57,308 nt of DNA from Bacteroidales bacterium UBA1184 (GTDB taxonomy: Bacteria; Bacteroidota; Bacteroidia; Bacteroidales; ML635J-15), in NCBI GenBank assembly GCA_002310235.1, contig DBYO01000019.1, positions 37,213 through 94,520 of the forward strand, given 5' to 3'. Made by a program: the position numbers and the translations under genes. Within the stretch, counting starts at the first letter, position 1, and the number at the start of each line of letters is the position of its first letter. Positions 49,276-56,813 of the stretch are shown here, in pieces. The notes beneath the pieces were generated by a model. That model worked only from the letters and a program-made list of their open reading frames with translations. It had not been told where the DNA came from and did no database searches.

Positions 49276-50001
49276 GTGGACAGGCACGAGAAAATGTTGA
49301 ACAAGATGCGCGAAATTGCATTGAACAATCCGGAAAAGATTCGGATTGTAGAGACTAATGTCAATGCAGAAGTGCAGCTTGAATTCTACGAACTCATGCA
49401 ACGCATCGGTGAAAACGAGATTAGTTCCGATGTCAACTCACTTATCACGAAACTCGCTGATGCGAATGGACTTGAAAATAAAAAGCGAATTCTAGTAACC
49501 TTGGCATGTATAGGCACGGTTGAAGCATTCAGGTTTTTGGAGAATTACCTAAGCTACTGCGACGACGAAATTCGCAAATGGGCGCTCCTAGCCTACCAGC
49601 AATGCCAAATGTTCCTCGAATCGTCGCTACTCGACGAATCGAAAATATACATCGCTTCGGGACTTGGTGGCAAGGAACATCGTCTTAGATACATTTTTGT
49701 ACTCGCTGGAACAAACAAATCCGACTTTACCGACTTTCACAAGAAAGTGCTCGAAAACGAAACCGAATACTACCTGAACAAGCAGGATTCGATAAAGGAG
49801 AAACTCGAATATTCGGGCAACTACGCAATATGCACGGCTCTTGTTCCACTATCGGAAGACATAGTCTCACTAGTGCAGAAAATAATCGACGAGGTTAACC
49901 AATACGGCAATTTCATAAGCAACAGCATTTTCGTAACAAACGAAAAAATTGTTGGCAAGGAGTATCTCGACAAAATATTCGAATCAAATGAAAACCGTTA
50001 A
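49276..50001 (+). CDS. Hypothetical HEAT-like helical protein
   Basis: The 241-residue protein is not recognised. It is soluble and almost all helical. The middle (LITKLADANGLENKKRILVTLACIGTVEAFRFLENYLSYCDDEIRKWALLAYQQCQ) reads as two or three HEAT-like helix pairs, suggesting a scaffold. It starts at GTG eight bases after the slyD-like stop. An ATG at 49294 is an alternative. Its 3' end overlaps ung by 14 bases, so it is translated within a slyD-like/unknown/ung cluster. Confidence 0.65.
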   Translation: MDRHEKMLNKMREIALNNPEKIRIVETNVNAEVQLEFYELMQRIGENEISSDVNSLITKLADANGLENKKRILVTLACIGTVEAFRFLENYLSYCDDEIRKWALLAYQQCQMFLESSLLDESKIYIASGLGGKEHRLRYIFVLAGTNKSDFTDFHKKVLENETEYYLNKQDSIKEKLEYSGNYAICTALVPLSEDIVSLVQKIIDEVNQYGNFISNSIFVTNEKIVGKEYLDKIFESNENR

Positions 50002-50668
50002 GATCGACGACTCGTGGTACGAGCAACTGCAAGATGAATTCACGAAGGAGTATTTTGCCAAGCTAAAGGAATTTCTCGTTGCCGAGAAAAAGCAAAACAT
50101 CATCTTCCCTCCTGGAAGCCAAATATTCAATGCTTTCGACACTACCCCGTTCGACAAGGTAAAGGTCGTCATTCTGGGACAAGACCCCTACCATACGCCA
50201 GGCTTTGCCCATGGACTATGCTTTTCGGTTCAGTACGGCGTACAGATTCCGAAGTCGCTGCAGAACATCTACAAGGAACTGAACAGCGACATAGGCTTTC
50301 GTATTCCCAACCACGGCAACCTGACAAAATGGGCAGAACAAGGAGTTTTCCTTCTCAACGCAACCCTTACCGTGCGCGCCCACATGGCCGGCTCGCACCA
50401 GAACCATGGCTGGGAAACTTTCACCGACAAAGTAATATCGACATTGAGCGAAAAAAAGGAAAACCTTGTTTTCCTGCTCTGGGGAAGCTACGCGAAGGCG
50501 AAATCGGTACTTATCGACCACAACAAGCATCTTGTGCTTACCGCTGCACATCCGTCACCACTTAGCGCCAACAACGGATTTTTCGGATGCAAGCATTTCT
50601 CAAAAACAAACGAATATCTTCAGGCCCACAACATACCCCCCATCGACTGGAGCCTCGATAACATATAA
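49988..50668 (+). CDS. ung: Uracil-DNA glycosylase
   Basis: Family 1 UDG removes uracil from DNA. The water-activating loop GQDPYH is at 64-69 with catalytic D66. F79 stacks on uracil, N124 lies in LLNATLTV, and the minor-groove loop HPSPLS starts at catalytic H188. Length of 226 is normal. The ATG at 49988 lies inside the 3' end of the preceding gene (14-base overlap). A start further upstream would add residues that are not homologous to the family. Confidence 0.97.
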   Translation: MKTVKIDDSWYEQLQDEFTKEYFAKLKEFLVAEKKQNIIFPPGSQIFNAFDTTPFDKVKVVILGQDPYHTPGFAHGLCFSVQYGVQIPKSLQNIYKELNSDIGFRIPNHGNLTKWAEQGVFLLNATLTVRAHMAGSHQNHGWETFTDKVISTLSEKKENLVFLLWGSYAKAKSVLIDHNKHLVLTAAHPSPLSANNGFFGCKHFSKTNEYLQAHNIPPIDWSLDNI

Positions 50669-50672
50669 AAGA

Positions 50673-50700
50673 AATAACTCGGCATCGCTACCGAGTTATT
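50673..50700. terminator. Hairpin between the converging ung and hdrA-like genes
   Basis: AATAACTCGG and CCGAGTTATT form a perfect 10-bp stem with an 8-base loop. The minus-strand side is followed by a T-rich tract, so it best serves the hdr operon. Confidence 0.7.
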
Positions 50701-50720
50701 ACAATATAAAATATACTCTA

Positions 50721-51728
50721 CTACTTCAAATATTCACAAATTTCGTATGCAGCAGCCCTTGCATCGTTCACAACATCGTTGATGCTCATAGGACGTTTGC
50801 ATGCACCAGCAACAAAAAGTCCCTTTTCCGAGGTTTCGTTGTCGTTGAGATGCGGACCTACGGTCTTTACAAAGCCATATTCACCGTCGATGCCACACTT
50901 CTTGCCGAGTTCACGTGTACCGCACGATGCCTCCATACCGACCATAAGTACGAGCAGGTCGGCTGTCATCTTCATAGGAACACCGAGCAAAGTATCCTCG
51001 GCCTTTATCTGTATCTTGCGGTCGAAAGTCGATGATGCTTCCGAAATACGGCCACGTACGTAACGGATGTCGTACTTTTCCTGCGATTCGCGGTAAAGTT
51101 CCTCGAAATGCTGCCCCCACATACGCAAATCCATATAGAAGACATATATTTCGGCATCGGGAAGCATCTTACGGGCCTCGATAGCCTGCTTTACAGCCGT
51201 TACGCAGCAAACCTTAGAGCAATAGCGGTTGCCCGACTTTTCGTCGCGAGAACCTACGCACTGCAGGAAAACAATACGCTTCGGGGCCTCGTTTATCGAG
51301 TTCACAATCTGGTTATACCTTATCATTCTTTCCATATCAATAGAAGTAACCACGCCCTTGTAGATACCATAGCCAAGCTCTTCCTTGCGCGTAGCGTCAA
51401 AGGTCTGGTAACCGGTTGTGATAAGCACTGCATCAACGAAATAGTTCTTTCCCGACTTGTCAACTATCTTCCATTCCGAATCGTTTCTTACAATATCAAC
51501 GACTTCGGTATTAAGCATCAACTTTATATTTTCGTTTATAAGCTTCGAGTTCAAGCTGTCGGCAATATCGGTAGCACTCGAAAAATCGGGGAACAAATAT
51601 GCCTTATCAAGTATGTTGGACAATGCTGTAGAAGATTTTTCAAACAACAGCACCTCATGGTTTCTTGCAAGCATCGATGCACTTTCAATACCGGCAGGTC
51701 CGGCTCCTATTATAGCAATCTTACTCAT
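50721..51728 (-). CDS. Short HdrA-like FAD/Fe-S oxidoreductase
   Basis: This FAD protein begins with GAGPAG (8-13) and carries the HdrA hallmark C157-VGSRD ... YC170SKVC174C175, which binds the HdrA-type [4Fe-4S] cluster, and ends with FVAGACKRPMSINDVVNDARAAA. At 335 residues it is about half the length of methanogen HdrA. It lacks both the N-terminal cluster domain and the C-terminal ferredoxin domain, so flavin-based bifurcation in the classic form is doubtful. It is the last gene of the Hdr-like operon, 15 bases after the hdrB-like stop. Confidence 0.85.
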   Translation of the reverse strand: MSKIAIIGAGPAGIESASMLARNHEVLLFEKSSTALSNILDKAYLFPDFSSATDIADSLNSKLINENIKLMLNTEVVDIVRNDSEWKIVDKSGKNYFVDAVLITTGYQTFDATRKEELGYGIYKGVVTSIDMERMIRYNQIVNSINEAPKRIVFLQCVGSRDEKSGNRYCSKVCCVTAVKQAIEARKMLPDAEIYVFYMDLRMWGQHFEELYRESQEKYDIRYVRGRISEASSTFDRKIQIKAEDTLLGVPMKMTADLLVLMVGMEASCGTRELGKKCGIDGEYGFVKTVGPHLNDNETSEKGLFVAGACKRPMSINDVVNDARAAAYEICEYLK

Positions 51729-51743
51729 ATCTAATATTTTACA

Positions 51744-52811
51744 TTACACTTTTAAATTCATTGGTTTTTCGGGCGACGGGAGGATTTCTCCGTTTGCACC
51801 GCGATATTTCTCATTTGGCTTGTACGGAATGCCAATCTTGTCGAGCAGATTCTCGACCTGCACCTGATGCAACTGCATTCCGAGTTTCCATGGGTCGTAG
51901 CCGAGCAACATTCCAGCCATTTCCTCGTAAGTGAGAACCGGAATACCATAGCCGTCCTTGTCATAGGTCTTGTTTTCCATCTCGGCGATGGTGTACTGCC
52001 ATTTGTCCATAAACATTGCACAACCTGGGCAGTTTGCCACGATGAAATCTGGCTCAAACGGCTCCATCGACTCGAATTTCTTCTTGGTGTTTGCCACCGA
52101 ATAGCCACGGTTTTCCTGCAGCAGATAGTGGCGGAAACCGAATCCGCAGCAATGACGGCGTTCGGGATAATCTACGACTTCGCCACCCCAGGCTTCAATC
52201 ATACCGGCGAGAACATACGGGAATTCGGCCTTACCGATACCCTTTTCGGGGAAAATCTTGGCATAATGGCAACCTATGTGCTCCACAACGCGCAAAGGCT
52301 TACCTGTGAAACGGTTCACAAGCTGATATTTCATCTTCTCCTTCAGCTCGAAACGGTACTTATAAATAATATCCGATGGATGGGCAATATTTTTAGGTGC
52401 CTCAAAATCGCGACCAGTTGCTTCCTTCAAGTACTTACGGGTCTTTTCGAGCATTTCGGGATGTTCCTTCCACATTTCCACCATTTCGGTGAAGATTCCG
52501 AACGAAGTCACGCACGAGGGCACATAGTTCTCGTAACCGGCATCGGTCATCAGCGAAAACAGACGTGCTACAACAGTCATGGTTGTCTCGATCGGAACAA
52601 TGTCGGAATGATAGCCGATGCCCGTGCAGGTATGCTGGTTAGCCTCGTCGCGGATATCCTTACCCAACTCCTCACGCATAATTTTAAGGAAAGCCGCCTC
52701 GGAGCCTGGGAAGAAAGTCTGCCTGATACAACTGCGCTCGTAGAAGAACTTGTCGTCAGCTATATCCTTCTGGTATTCGTTCCAGTAACGTTTATTTTTT
52801 GATTCGTCCAT
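51744..52811 (-). CDS. HdrB-like CCG-domain protein
   Basis: The 355-residue protein has two cysteine-rich halves. The C-terminal one is a full CCG motif: C181 (HIGCHYAK), C221-C222 (RHCCGFG) and C261-x2-C264 (NCPGC). The N-terminal half has C28, C62 and C100 in degenerate positions. In HdrB such CCG motifs hold the non-cubane clusters that reduce disulfides, so this is the likely catalytic subunit. It is preceded by a 62-base gap containing a CCCTGAGCTTGTCGAAGGG-type repeat, the only sizeable gap in the hdr part of the operon. Confidence 0.83.
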   Translation of the reverse strand: MDESKNKRYWNEYQKDIADDKFFYERSCIRQTFFPGSEAAFLKIMREELGKDIRDEANQHTCTGIGYHSDIVPIETTMTVVARLFSLMTDAGYENYVPSCVTSFGIFTEMVEMWKEHPEMLEKTRKYLKEATGRDFEAPKNIAHPSDIIYKYRFELKEKMKYQLVNRFTGKPLRVVEHIGCHYAKIFPEKGIGKAEFPYVLAGMIEAWGGEVVDYPERRHCCGFGFRHYLLQENRGYSVANTKKKFESMEPFEPDFIVANCPGCAMFMDKWQYTIAEMENKTYDKDGYGIPVLTYEEMAGMLLGYDPWKLGMQLHQVQVENLLDKIGIPYKPNEKYRGANGEILPSPEKPMNLKV

Positions 52812-52840
52812 ATCGTTTTAATTTTTTCGTTGCAACGACA

Positions 52841-52868
52841 CCGCCCCTTCGACAAGCTCAGGGAGCGG
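52841..52868. repeat. CCCTGAGCTTGTCGAAGGG-type hairpin inside the hdr operon
   Basis: The sequence is CCGCCCCT...AGGGAGCGG around TCGACAAGCTC. This motif is widespread as a short dispersed hairpin in many bacterial genomes. Here it lies between two co-directional operon genes. Confidence 0.7.
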
Positions 52869-52873
52869 ATAAA

Positions 52874-54649
52874 TTATATTATGTTTTCTGCCACAACCTC
52901 TGCAATATCCTTCACCTGCAACGTCGTAGCATGATTAAACGCCTTCTTGCACATAGGACAAGCCGTTGCTATAAGGTCGGGATTCTTATACATAAGACTC
53001 TCGACAGCAGCATCGCGAACCTTGGTCTGCTGTTCCATTGTAAGCACTGTACTTCCAAGGTTGAAACCGCAGCAGAGGCTCTTTTCCTTCTCGTCCTTTG
53101 CCTTTACCAGATTCGAAACCGACTTAAGCACCTCGCGCGGTTCGTCGTAGATTCCGCATCCGCGACCAAGTTCGCACGGATCGTGATATACAACCTTCTG
53201 ATTGTCCTTGCGAAGCTTCAGTCTGCCCGACTTTATCAGTTCGTTGATATACTCGGTATGGTGCATAACCTTTATAGGCAGGTTGTACTCCTTGGTAAAC
53301 GACTGGTAGCATATAGGACACGAAGTAACGAGCAACTTGGCCTTCGACTTAATAATCATGCTCTGGTTCTTCAGGCGCAAGTCCTTGGCCTGCTTGAGGA
53401 ATCCCTGTTGCAACAGCGGACGTCCACAGCAAATGGTCCTGTCCTTGTCCATGTACCAGTATTTCTGGTCGACAGCCTCGAAAATCTTTAGCATCGATTC
53501 GGTAATGCCGGGTGTAAGGTGCGACATACATCCACCGAAATAAACCACTCGACCTACCGAGTTGAATGCCTGGATATTGTCGGTATAACTATAATTGCCC
53601 GAAGCATCGAGGTTGCTTTCCTTGGTACGTACCTGACGGCGAATAGTCATCAGGTCGAGTCCTACAGGACAATCGGAAGAACAACGCTGGCACAACAGGC
53701 ACTGGTTGGCGACCTCTTCGGTACCACGTTTGTAGCGAACATCGCGCAACAAGTAAACCGACTGAACACCCTGAACACCAAGTTGCTTATCCATCGGGCA
53801 GTTGTCGATGCAGATACCGCAACGCGAACAAGCACTCAGTTCGTACATTGTATAACCAGTCTTTTCGTCGCCTTCGGTGACACCCATACGGCGGAAGAAA
53901 ATAAGGAATACCTCTGTAAAAATGTGCATGTAGCGTGAGAATGGCAGCGACACGAAGAATACCGCCAGACAGATGGAATACATTGTCCAGAATGCCATTT
54001 CGACATATTCGTGCGAAATAGGCTGCAACAAATTACCCAAGGCCTGAGTCATAAATCCACCATTTCCGTAAAGTGCTGCAGTAAAACTTTCTGCCAACAG
54101 ACGCAGCGGGAAAATGAACCACAGCGAGAACTTTGCAAAGCGGTCGAACAGCACATGCTTTGTAACCCTGCGCATGCCTACAATCTTCGAGTAAACCATC
54201 TTGATTACAGCAAGCAATACGCCCGACAACACCACTAGAAGCAAAGCATCCATGATATTGGCAAAAACAACGCTTACAGCCGTAGGATGTTCGTGTACGA
54301 AGAACCTATAGAATATTGCTACCCAGAACGGCTTTGAACCGTGGATGCAAACTTCGGCCTCGATTGCTCCTACCAATATAAGCAGGAACCAACCGAAAGC
54401 AATACTGCTGTGCATATAGCCCAGTACAAGGTTGCGTCTGAAAACCTTACGATGGAACAGACATTCCATGACTGCCTCCCATATCGCCGGGAGGAATTTC
54501 CACGAAAGAATGTTTTTCTTAACCTTTGAACGCTGTACCCTATCGAAACTCCTGTACCACCTTATGTACTTGAAAACACAAATTCCAAGCAGGACAAAGG
54601 CGCCGAGAACGAACGGAAGTACAAACGGACTGAAATATTTCATCATCAT
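52874..54649 (-). CDS. Membrane-anchored HdrD-like protein (HdrE/NarI-like and HdrD fused)
   Basis: The 591-residue protein is a fusion. The first ~255 residues hold five hydrophobic helices (about 6-26, 74-98, 126-152, 173-195, 217-250) with His at 80 (GYMHS) and 242 (RYMHIF) that could bind b-type heme, like HdrE/DsrM. Then come two [4Fe-4S] motifs (C274/277/280/284 and C317/320/323/327). Two CCG domains follow (C374, C407-C408, C444-x2-C447; and C492, C526-C527, C564-x2-C567). It should pass electrons between the quinone pool and disulfide chemistry on the cytoplasmic side. Its ATG overlaps the preceding stop by four bases. Confidence 0.84.
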   Translation of the reverse strand: MMMKYFSPFVLPFVLGAFVLLGICVFKYIRWYRSFDRVQRSKVKKNILSWKFLPAIWEAVMECLFHRKVFRRNLVLGYMHSSIAFGWFLLILVGAIEAEVCIHGSKPFWVAIFYRFFVHEHPTAVSVVFANIMDALLLVVLSGVLLAVIKMVYSKIVGMRRVTKHVLFDRFAKFSLWFIFPLRLLAESFTAALYGNGGFMTQALGNLLQPISHEYVEMAFWTMYSICLAVFFVSLPFSRYMHIFTEVFLIFFRRMGVTEGDEKTGYTMYELSACSRCGICIDNCPMDKQLGVQGVQSVYLLRDVRYKRGTEEVANQCLLCQRCSSDCPVGLDLMTIRRQVRTKESNLDASGNYSYTDNIQAFNSVGRVVYFGGCMSHLTPGITESMLKIFEAVDQKYWYMDKDRTICCGRPLLQQGFLKQAKDLRLKNQSMIIKSKAKLLVTSCPICYQSFTKEYNLPIKVMHHTEYINELIKSGRLKLRKDNQKVVYHDPCELGRGCGIYDEPREVLKSVSNLVKAKDEKEKSLCCGFNLGSTVLTMEQQTKVRDAAVESLMYKNPDLIATACPMCKKAFNHATTLQVKDIAEVVAENII

Positions 54650-54981
54650 TTATTCTTTTTCGTTAATATTCTCCGCATGTTTACAATCGAATTCCTAAGA
54701 TTCACCTCACGCGGACATACCAATGTGCACTTTCCGCAAAGCATGCATTTGTCAAGTTCTTTTGCAAGACCTTCGTACTGGCCCTGCATAAGCTTAGTCT
54801 TTATCTTGCGGATGTTAAAGTCGGAAAACTGCTGCGCCGAACATGTTGCGGTACATGCGCCACAATTTATGCATACCATAAAAGTAGGTACGGCTTCGCG
54901 CAGTTCGTTCAAGCAACTAAAGTCAATCTGATCCAGATCGATTGACCTTGTCTGCGATATTGAAAAGCCAAACTGTCTCAT
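54646..54981 (-). CDS. HdrC-like 4Fe-4S dicluster protein
   Basis: The 111-residue ferredoxin-like electron carrier has two cluster motifs: C37/C40/C43/C47 (CINCGACTATC) and C79/C82/C85/C89 (CMLCGKCTLVCP). The length and the NSIVNMRR ending match HdrC-type linkers. It overlaps both neighbours by four bases (ATGA), which indicates tight coupling. Confidence 0.84.
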   Translation of the reverse strand: MRQFGFSISQTRSIDLDQIDFSCLNELREAVPTFMVCINCGACTATCSAQQFSDFNIRKIKTKLMQGQYEGLAKELDKCMLCGKCTLVCPREVNLRNSIVNMRRILTKKNK

Positions 54982-55583
54982 TTCTCCTCCTTTAATGTAT
55001 TCAACAAGTCCATACCGCCGGTAATCTCGAAAATCTTCCTTACTTCCTGAAGATTTTCCTCGCGGATCTTACGCAATGCTCCAGGTCCATCGCCATGATA
55101 GTTGGCTCCGAGCTTCGGGGCTACGGCTTCTATATTGTTCACATACCATTCCCAGATAGGCCCCTGCTCCTGATGAAGTTCGGGCTTAACCTTATCGGGG
55201 TGAACACAATATCCGATTTCGAGGATATTGTTTCCAACGGTCTCTGCCAGACGCTTCTCCTGCTCGGCAATATGCTCGTCCATATATCCAAGCTTTATGG
55301 CGACTTGTCTGAGCACGAGTATCACCTCGGCAGGCACATTCTGGCGTGGACAGCGTGTCTTGCACGACAGACACTGACCACAATACCATATCATTTCGGA
55401 ACGAAGCAAAGCTTCTATCTCGTTTTCGTCCTTACGCTGCACTATGTCGCATATACGACGCGGGTCGTACTGGAAGAACTCGGCAGCAGGGCATATTGCC
55501 GTGCATATTCCACAGTTCATGCACGCCTTGAGCGCATCTTCGAAACGAGAATCCTGCATCAGCAGGTCATATAAGTTTCCCAT
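54978..55583 (-). CDS. HdrC-like 4Fe-4S protein with C-terminal extension
   Basis: The 201-residue protein has two clusters, C21/C24/C27/C31 (CMNCGICTAICPAAEFF) and C68/C71/C74/C78 (CGQCLSCKTRCPRQNVP), in the classic HdrC spacing. About 90 additional residues follow (IEAVAPKLGANYHGDGPGAL ...) that may dock to the VOC or HdrB partner. It starts two bases after the VOC stop and overlaps the second HdrC-like gene. Having two HdrC-type subunits in one operon is uncommon. Confidence 0.84.
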   Translation of the reverse strand: MGNLYDLLMQDSRFEDALKACMNCGICTAICPAAEFFQYDPRRICDIVQRKDENEIEALLRSEMIWYCGQCLSCKTRCPRQNVPAEVILVLRQVAIKLGYMDEHIAEQEKRLAETVGNNILEIGYCVHPDKVKPELHQEQGPIWEWYVNNIEAVAPKLGANYHGDGPGALRKIREENLQEVRKIFEITGGMDLLNTLKEEK

Positions 55584-55585
55584 GT

Positions 55586-56656
55586 TTAATCCAATTTTAC
55601 CTTAAACATACCCATAACCTTGAACAAGAACCTTGGCAACGGCTTTTCGCGGTCGCGGGTAAGCATATTTATGTTCCATCCCAGTTTTTTCATTACTGGA
55701 ATCTTATGTGTTTCAACAAATTCTATCAAAGTTCCATCGGGGTCCTCGATGTAGGTGAAATGACCGCTAGCCTCGCCCATGTCGAAACGCTCGTTGTTCG
55801 GACAGCTGTCAACCGTAAACGGGAAGCCCTTCGATTCGCAGAACTTACGGAGTTCCTGCATGTTGGTAATGTCGAAGCATAACTGAATGAATCCCGGGTC
55901 ACCCCAATAGCGTCCTTCGAAAATCTTGCGTGGCTGACGATCCAATGCAACAACAAGCTCAATGCTACTGCTACCCATAAGTTCGGCAAAAGCACCCTTT
56001 GGCTTGCGCGACGACCTAAGCAACACGCGACGATATTTCTGGTCGCCGCCGTTCATGAATGCAAAATCAGCGAAAACGCCAGTCTCATCATAAACAATAG
56101 TGTCGTAACCAAGCACATCGCGGTAAACAGAATATGCCTTTTCGATGTCGGTAACGCCTATCATAGCACCTACAGTACCTCCCGACAAATATTTCTGGTC
56201 GATGAAGACATAATCGTCCTCAACAACCTGGAAATAGTTGTTCCACGGGTCTTTCACGATGAAAGTTTCTTTTCCTTCTGGTGTTTTTGTCACATCGCCA
56301 ACCTTATCGTACTTAGCTTTCAGCTCGTCGTGGAAAGCCTTGACATTGCGGCTCTTGATCTTTGCGACAAAAATACCAAGGTCGCCCACCTGCACGTCGA
56401 AAGGTATAGGTTCTGGCTTACGCTGTGAGTACTGCCAGATTTCGAATCCGCCGCCACCCTGCAAGTTTACTGCTATGCAAGCGTGACGCTTCTGCGGCTG
56501 GTTACCAGTGTAAGGAAGCATGCGTTCTGCAACGGTGTCGTCTTCCAGAATCTTAACATTCATCTGAAACATTTCGATGTACCATTTCCACGATTCGTGA
56601 AAGTTTTCGGTACCTACACCAACCTGCTGTATTCCTGATATAAAGTAATTTTCCAT
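55586..56656 (-). CDS. Double VOC-domain protein of the Hdr-like operon
   Basis: The 356-residue protein has two tandem vicinal-oxygen-chelate (glyoxalase/dioxygenase) domains. The first runs to ~135 (GIQQVGVGTENF ... FEIWQYSQ ... DPWNNYFQVVEDD), the second from ~160 (GAMIGVTDIEKAYSVYRDVLGY ... SSIELVVALDR ... YIEDPDGTLIEFVETH). The acidic ligand positions seem kept. The His usually found at strand 1 (here Q/M) and in the GFIQL strand (Gln) is not, so metal binding may differ from known dioxygenases or glyoxalases. A C-terminal basic tail (PLPRFLFKVMGMFKVKLD) may contact the membrane or a partner. It is coupled to the Hdr-like genes downstream. Confidence 0.78.
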   Translation of the reverse strand: MENYFISGIQQVGVGTENFHESWKWYIEMFQMNVKILEDDTVAERMLPYTGNQPQKRHACIAVNLQGGGGFEIWQYSQRKPEPIPFDVQVGDLGIFVAKIKSRNVKAFHDELKAKYDKVGDVTKTPEGKETFIVKDPWNNYFQVVEDDYVFIDQKYLSGGTVGAMIGVTDIEKAYSVYRDVLGYDTIVYDETGVFADFAFMNGGDQKYRRVLLRSSRKPKGAFAELMGSSSIELVVALDRQPRKIFEGRYWGDPGFIQLCFDITNMQELRKFCESKGFPFTVDSCPNNERFDMGEASGHFTYIEDPDGTLIEFVETHKIPVMKKLGWNINMLTRDREKPLPRFLFKVMGMFKVKLD

Positions 56657-56666
56657 TGTATTCTTA

Positions 56667-56800
56667 TTTGTTTCTACGTTTCACGTTTCTAAGTTTACCT
56701 TCGTTGAGGGCTTCGCCGTTCTTTGGCTTCGCCGTTTCTGTTGAGACGCAAAATTTTGCGTCTGTACAAACGCCTGTTAGCCTTTAAGCCTTTTCTTCTT
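56667..56800. repeat. Intergenic repeat cluster between SDR and VOC genes
   Basis: It holds GTTTCTACGTTTCACGTTTC units, the block CGTTGAGGGCTTCGCCGTTC shared with the 18.8-kb region, a second GGCTTCGCCGTTTC, and the palindrome AGACGCAAAATTTTGCGTCT. No gene is seen. Confidence 0.75.
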
Positions 56801-56813
56801 TTAGCCAATCCTT

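Noticed and set aside
55586..56656. Double VOC protein considered as 4-hydroxyphenylpyruvate dioxygenase.
   Set aside because: Length is similar, but the iron-binding His residues of HPPD are not visible and the setting is an anaerobic Fe-S operon with no tyrosine catabolism genes.
50721..56656. Hdr-like genes considered as a methanogen-type heterodisulfide reductase or a dissimilatory sulfur (Dsr/sHdr) system.
   Set aside because: HdrA is half length, no MvhD, DsrAB, TusA, LbpA or lipoate genes are seen, and the front genes are SDR and VOC. Only subunit-level homology can be claimed.
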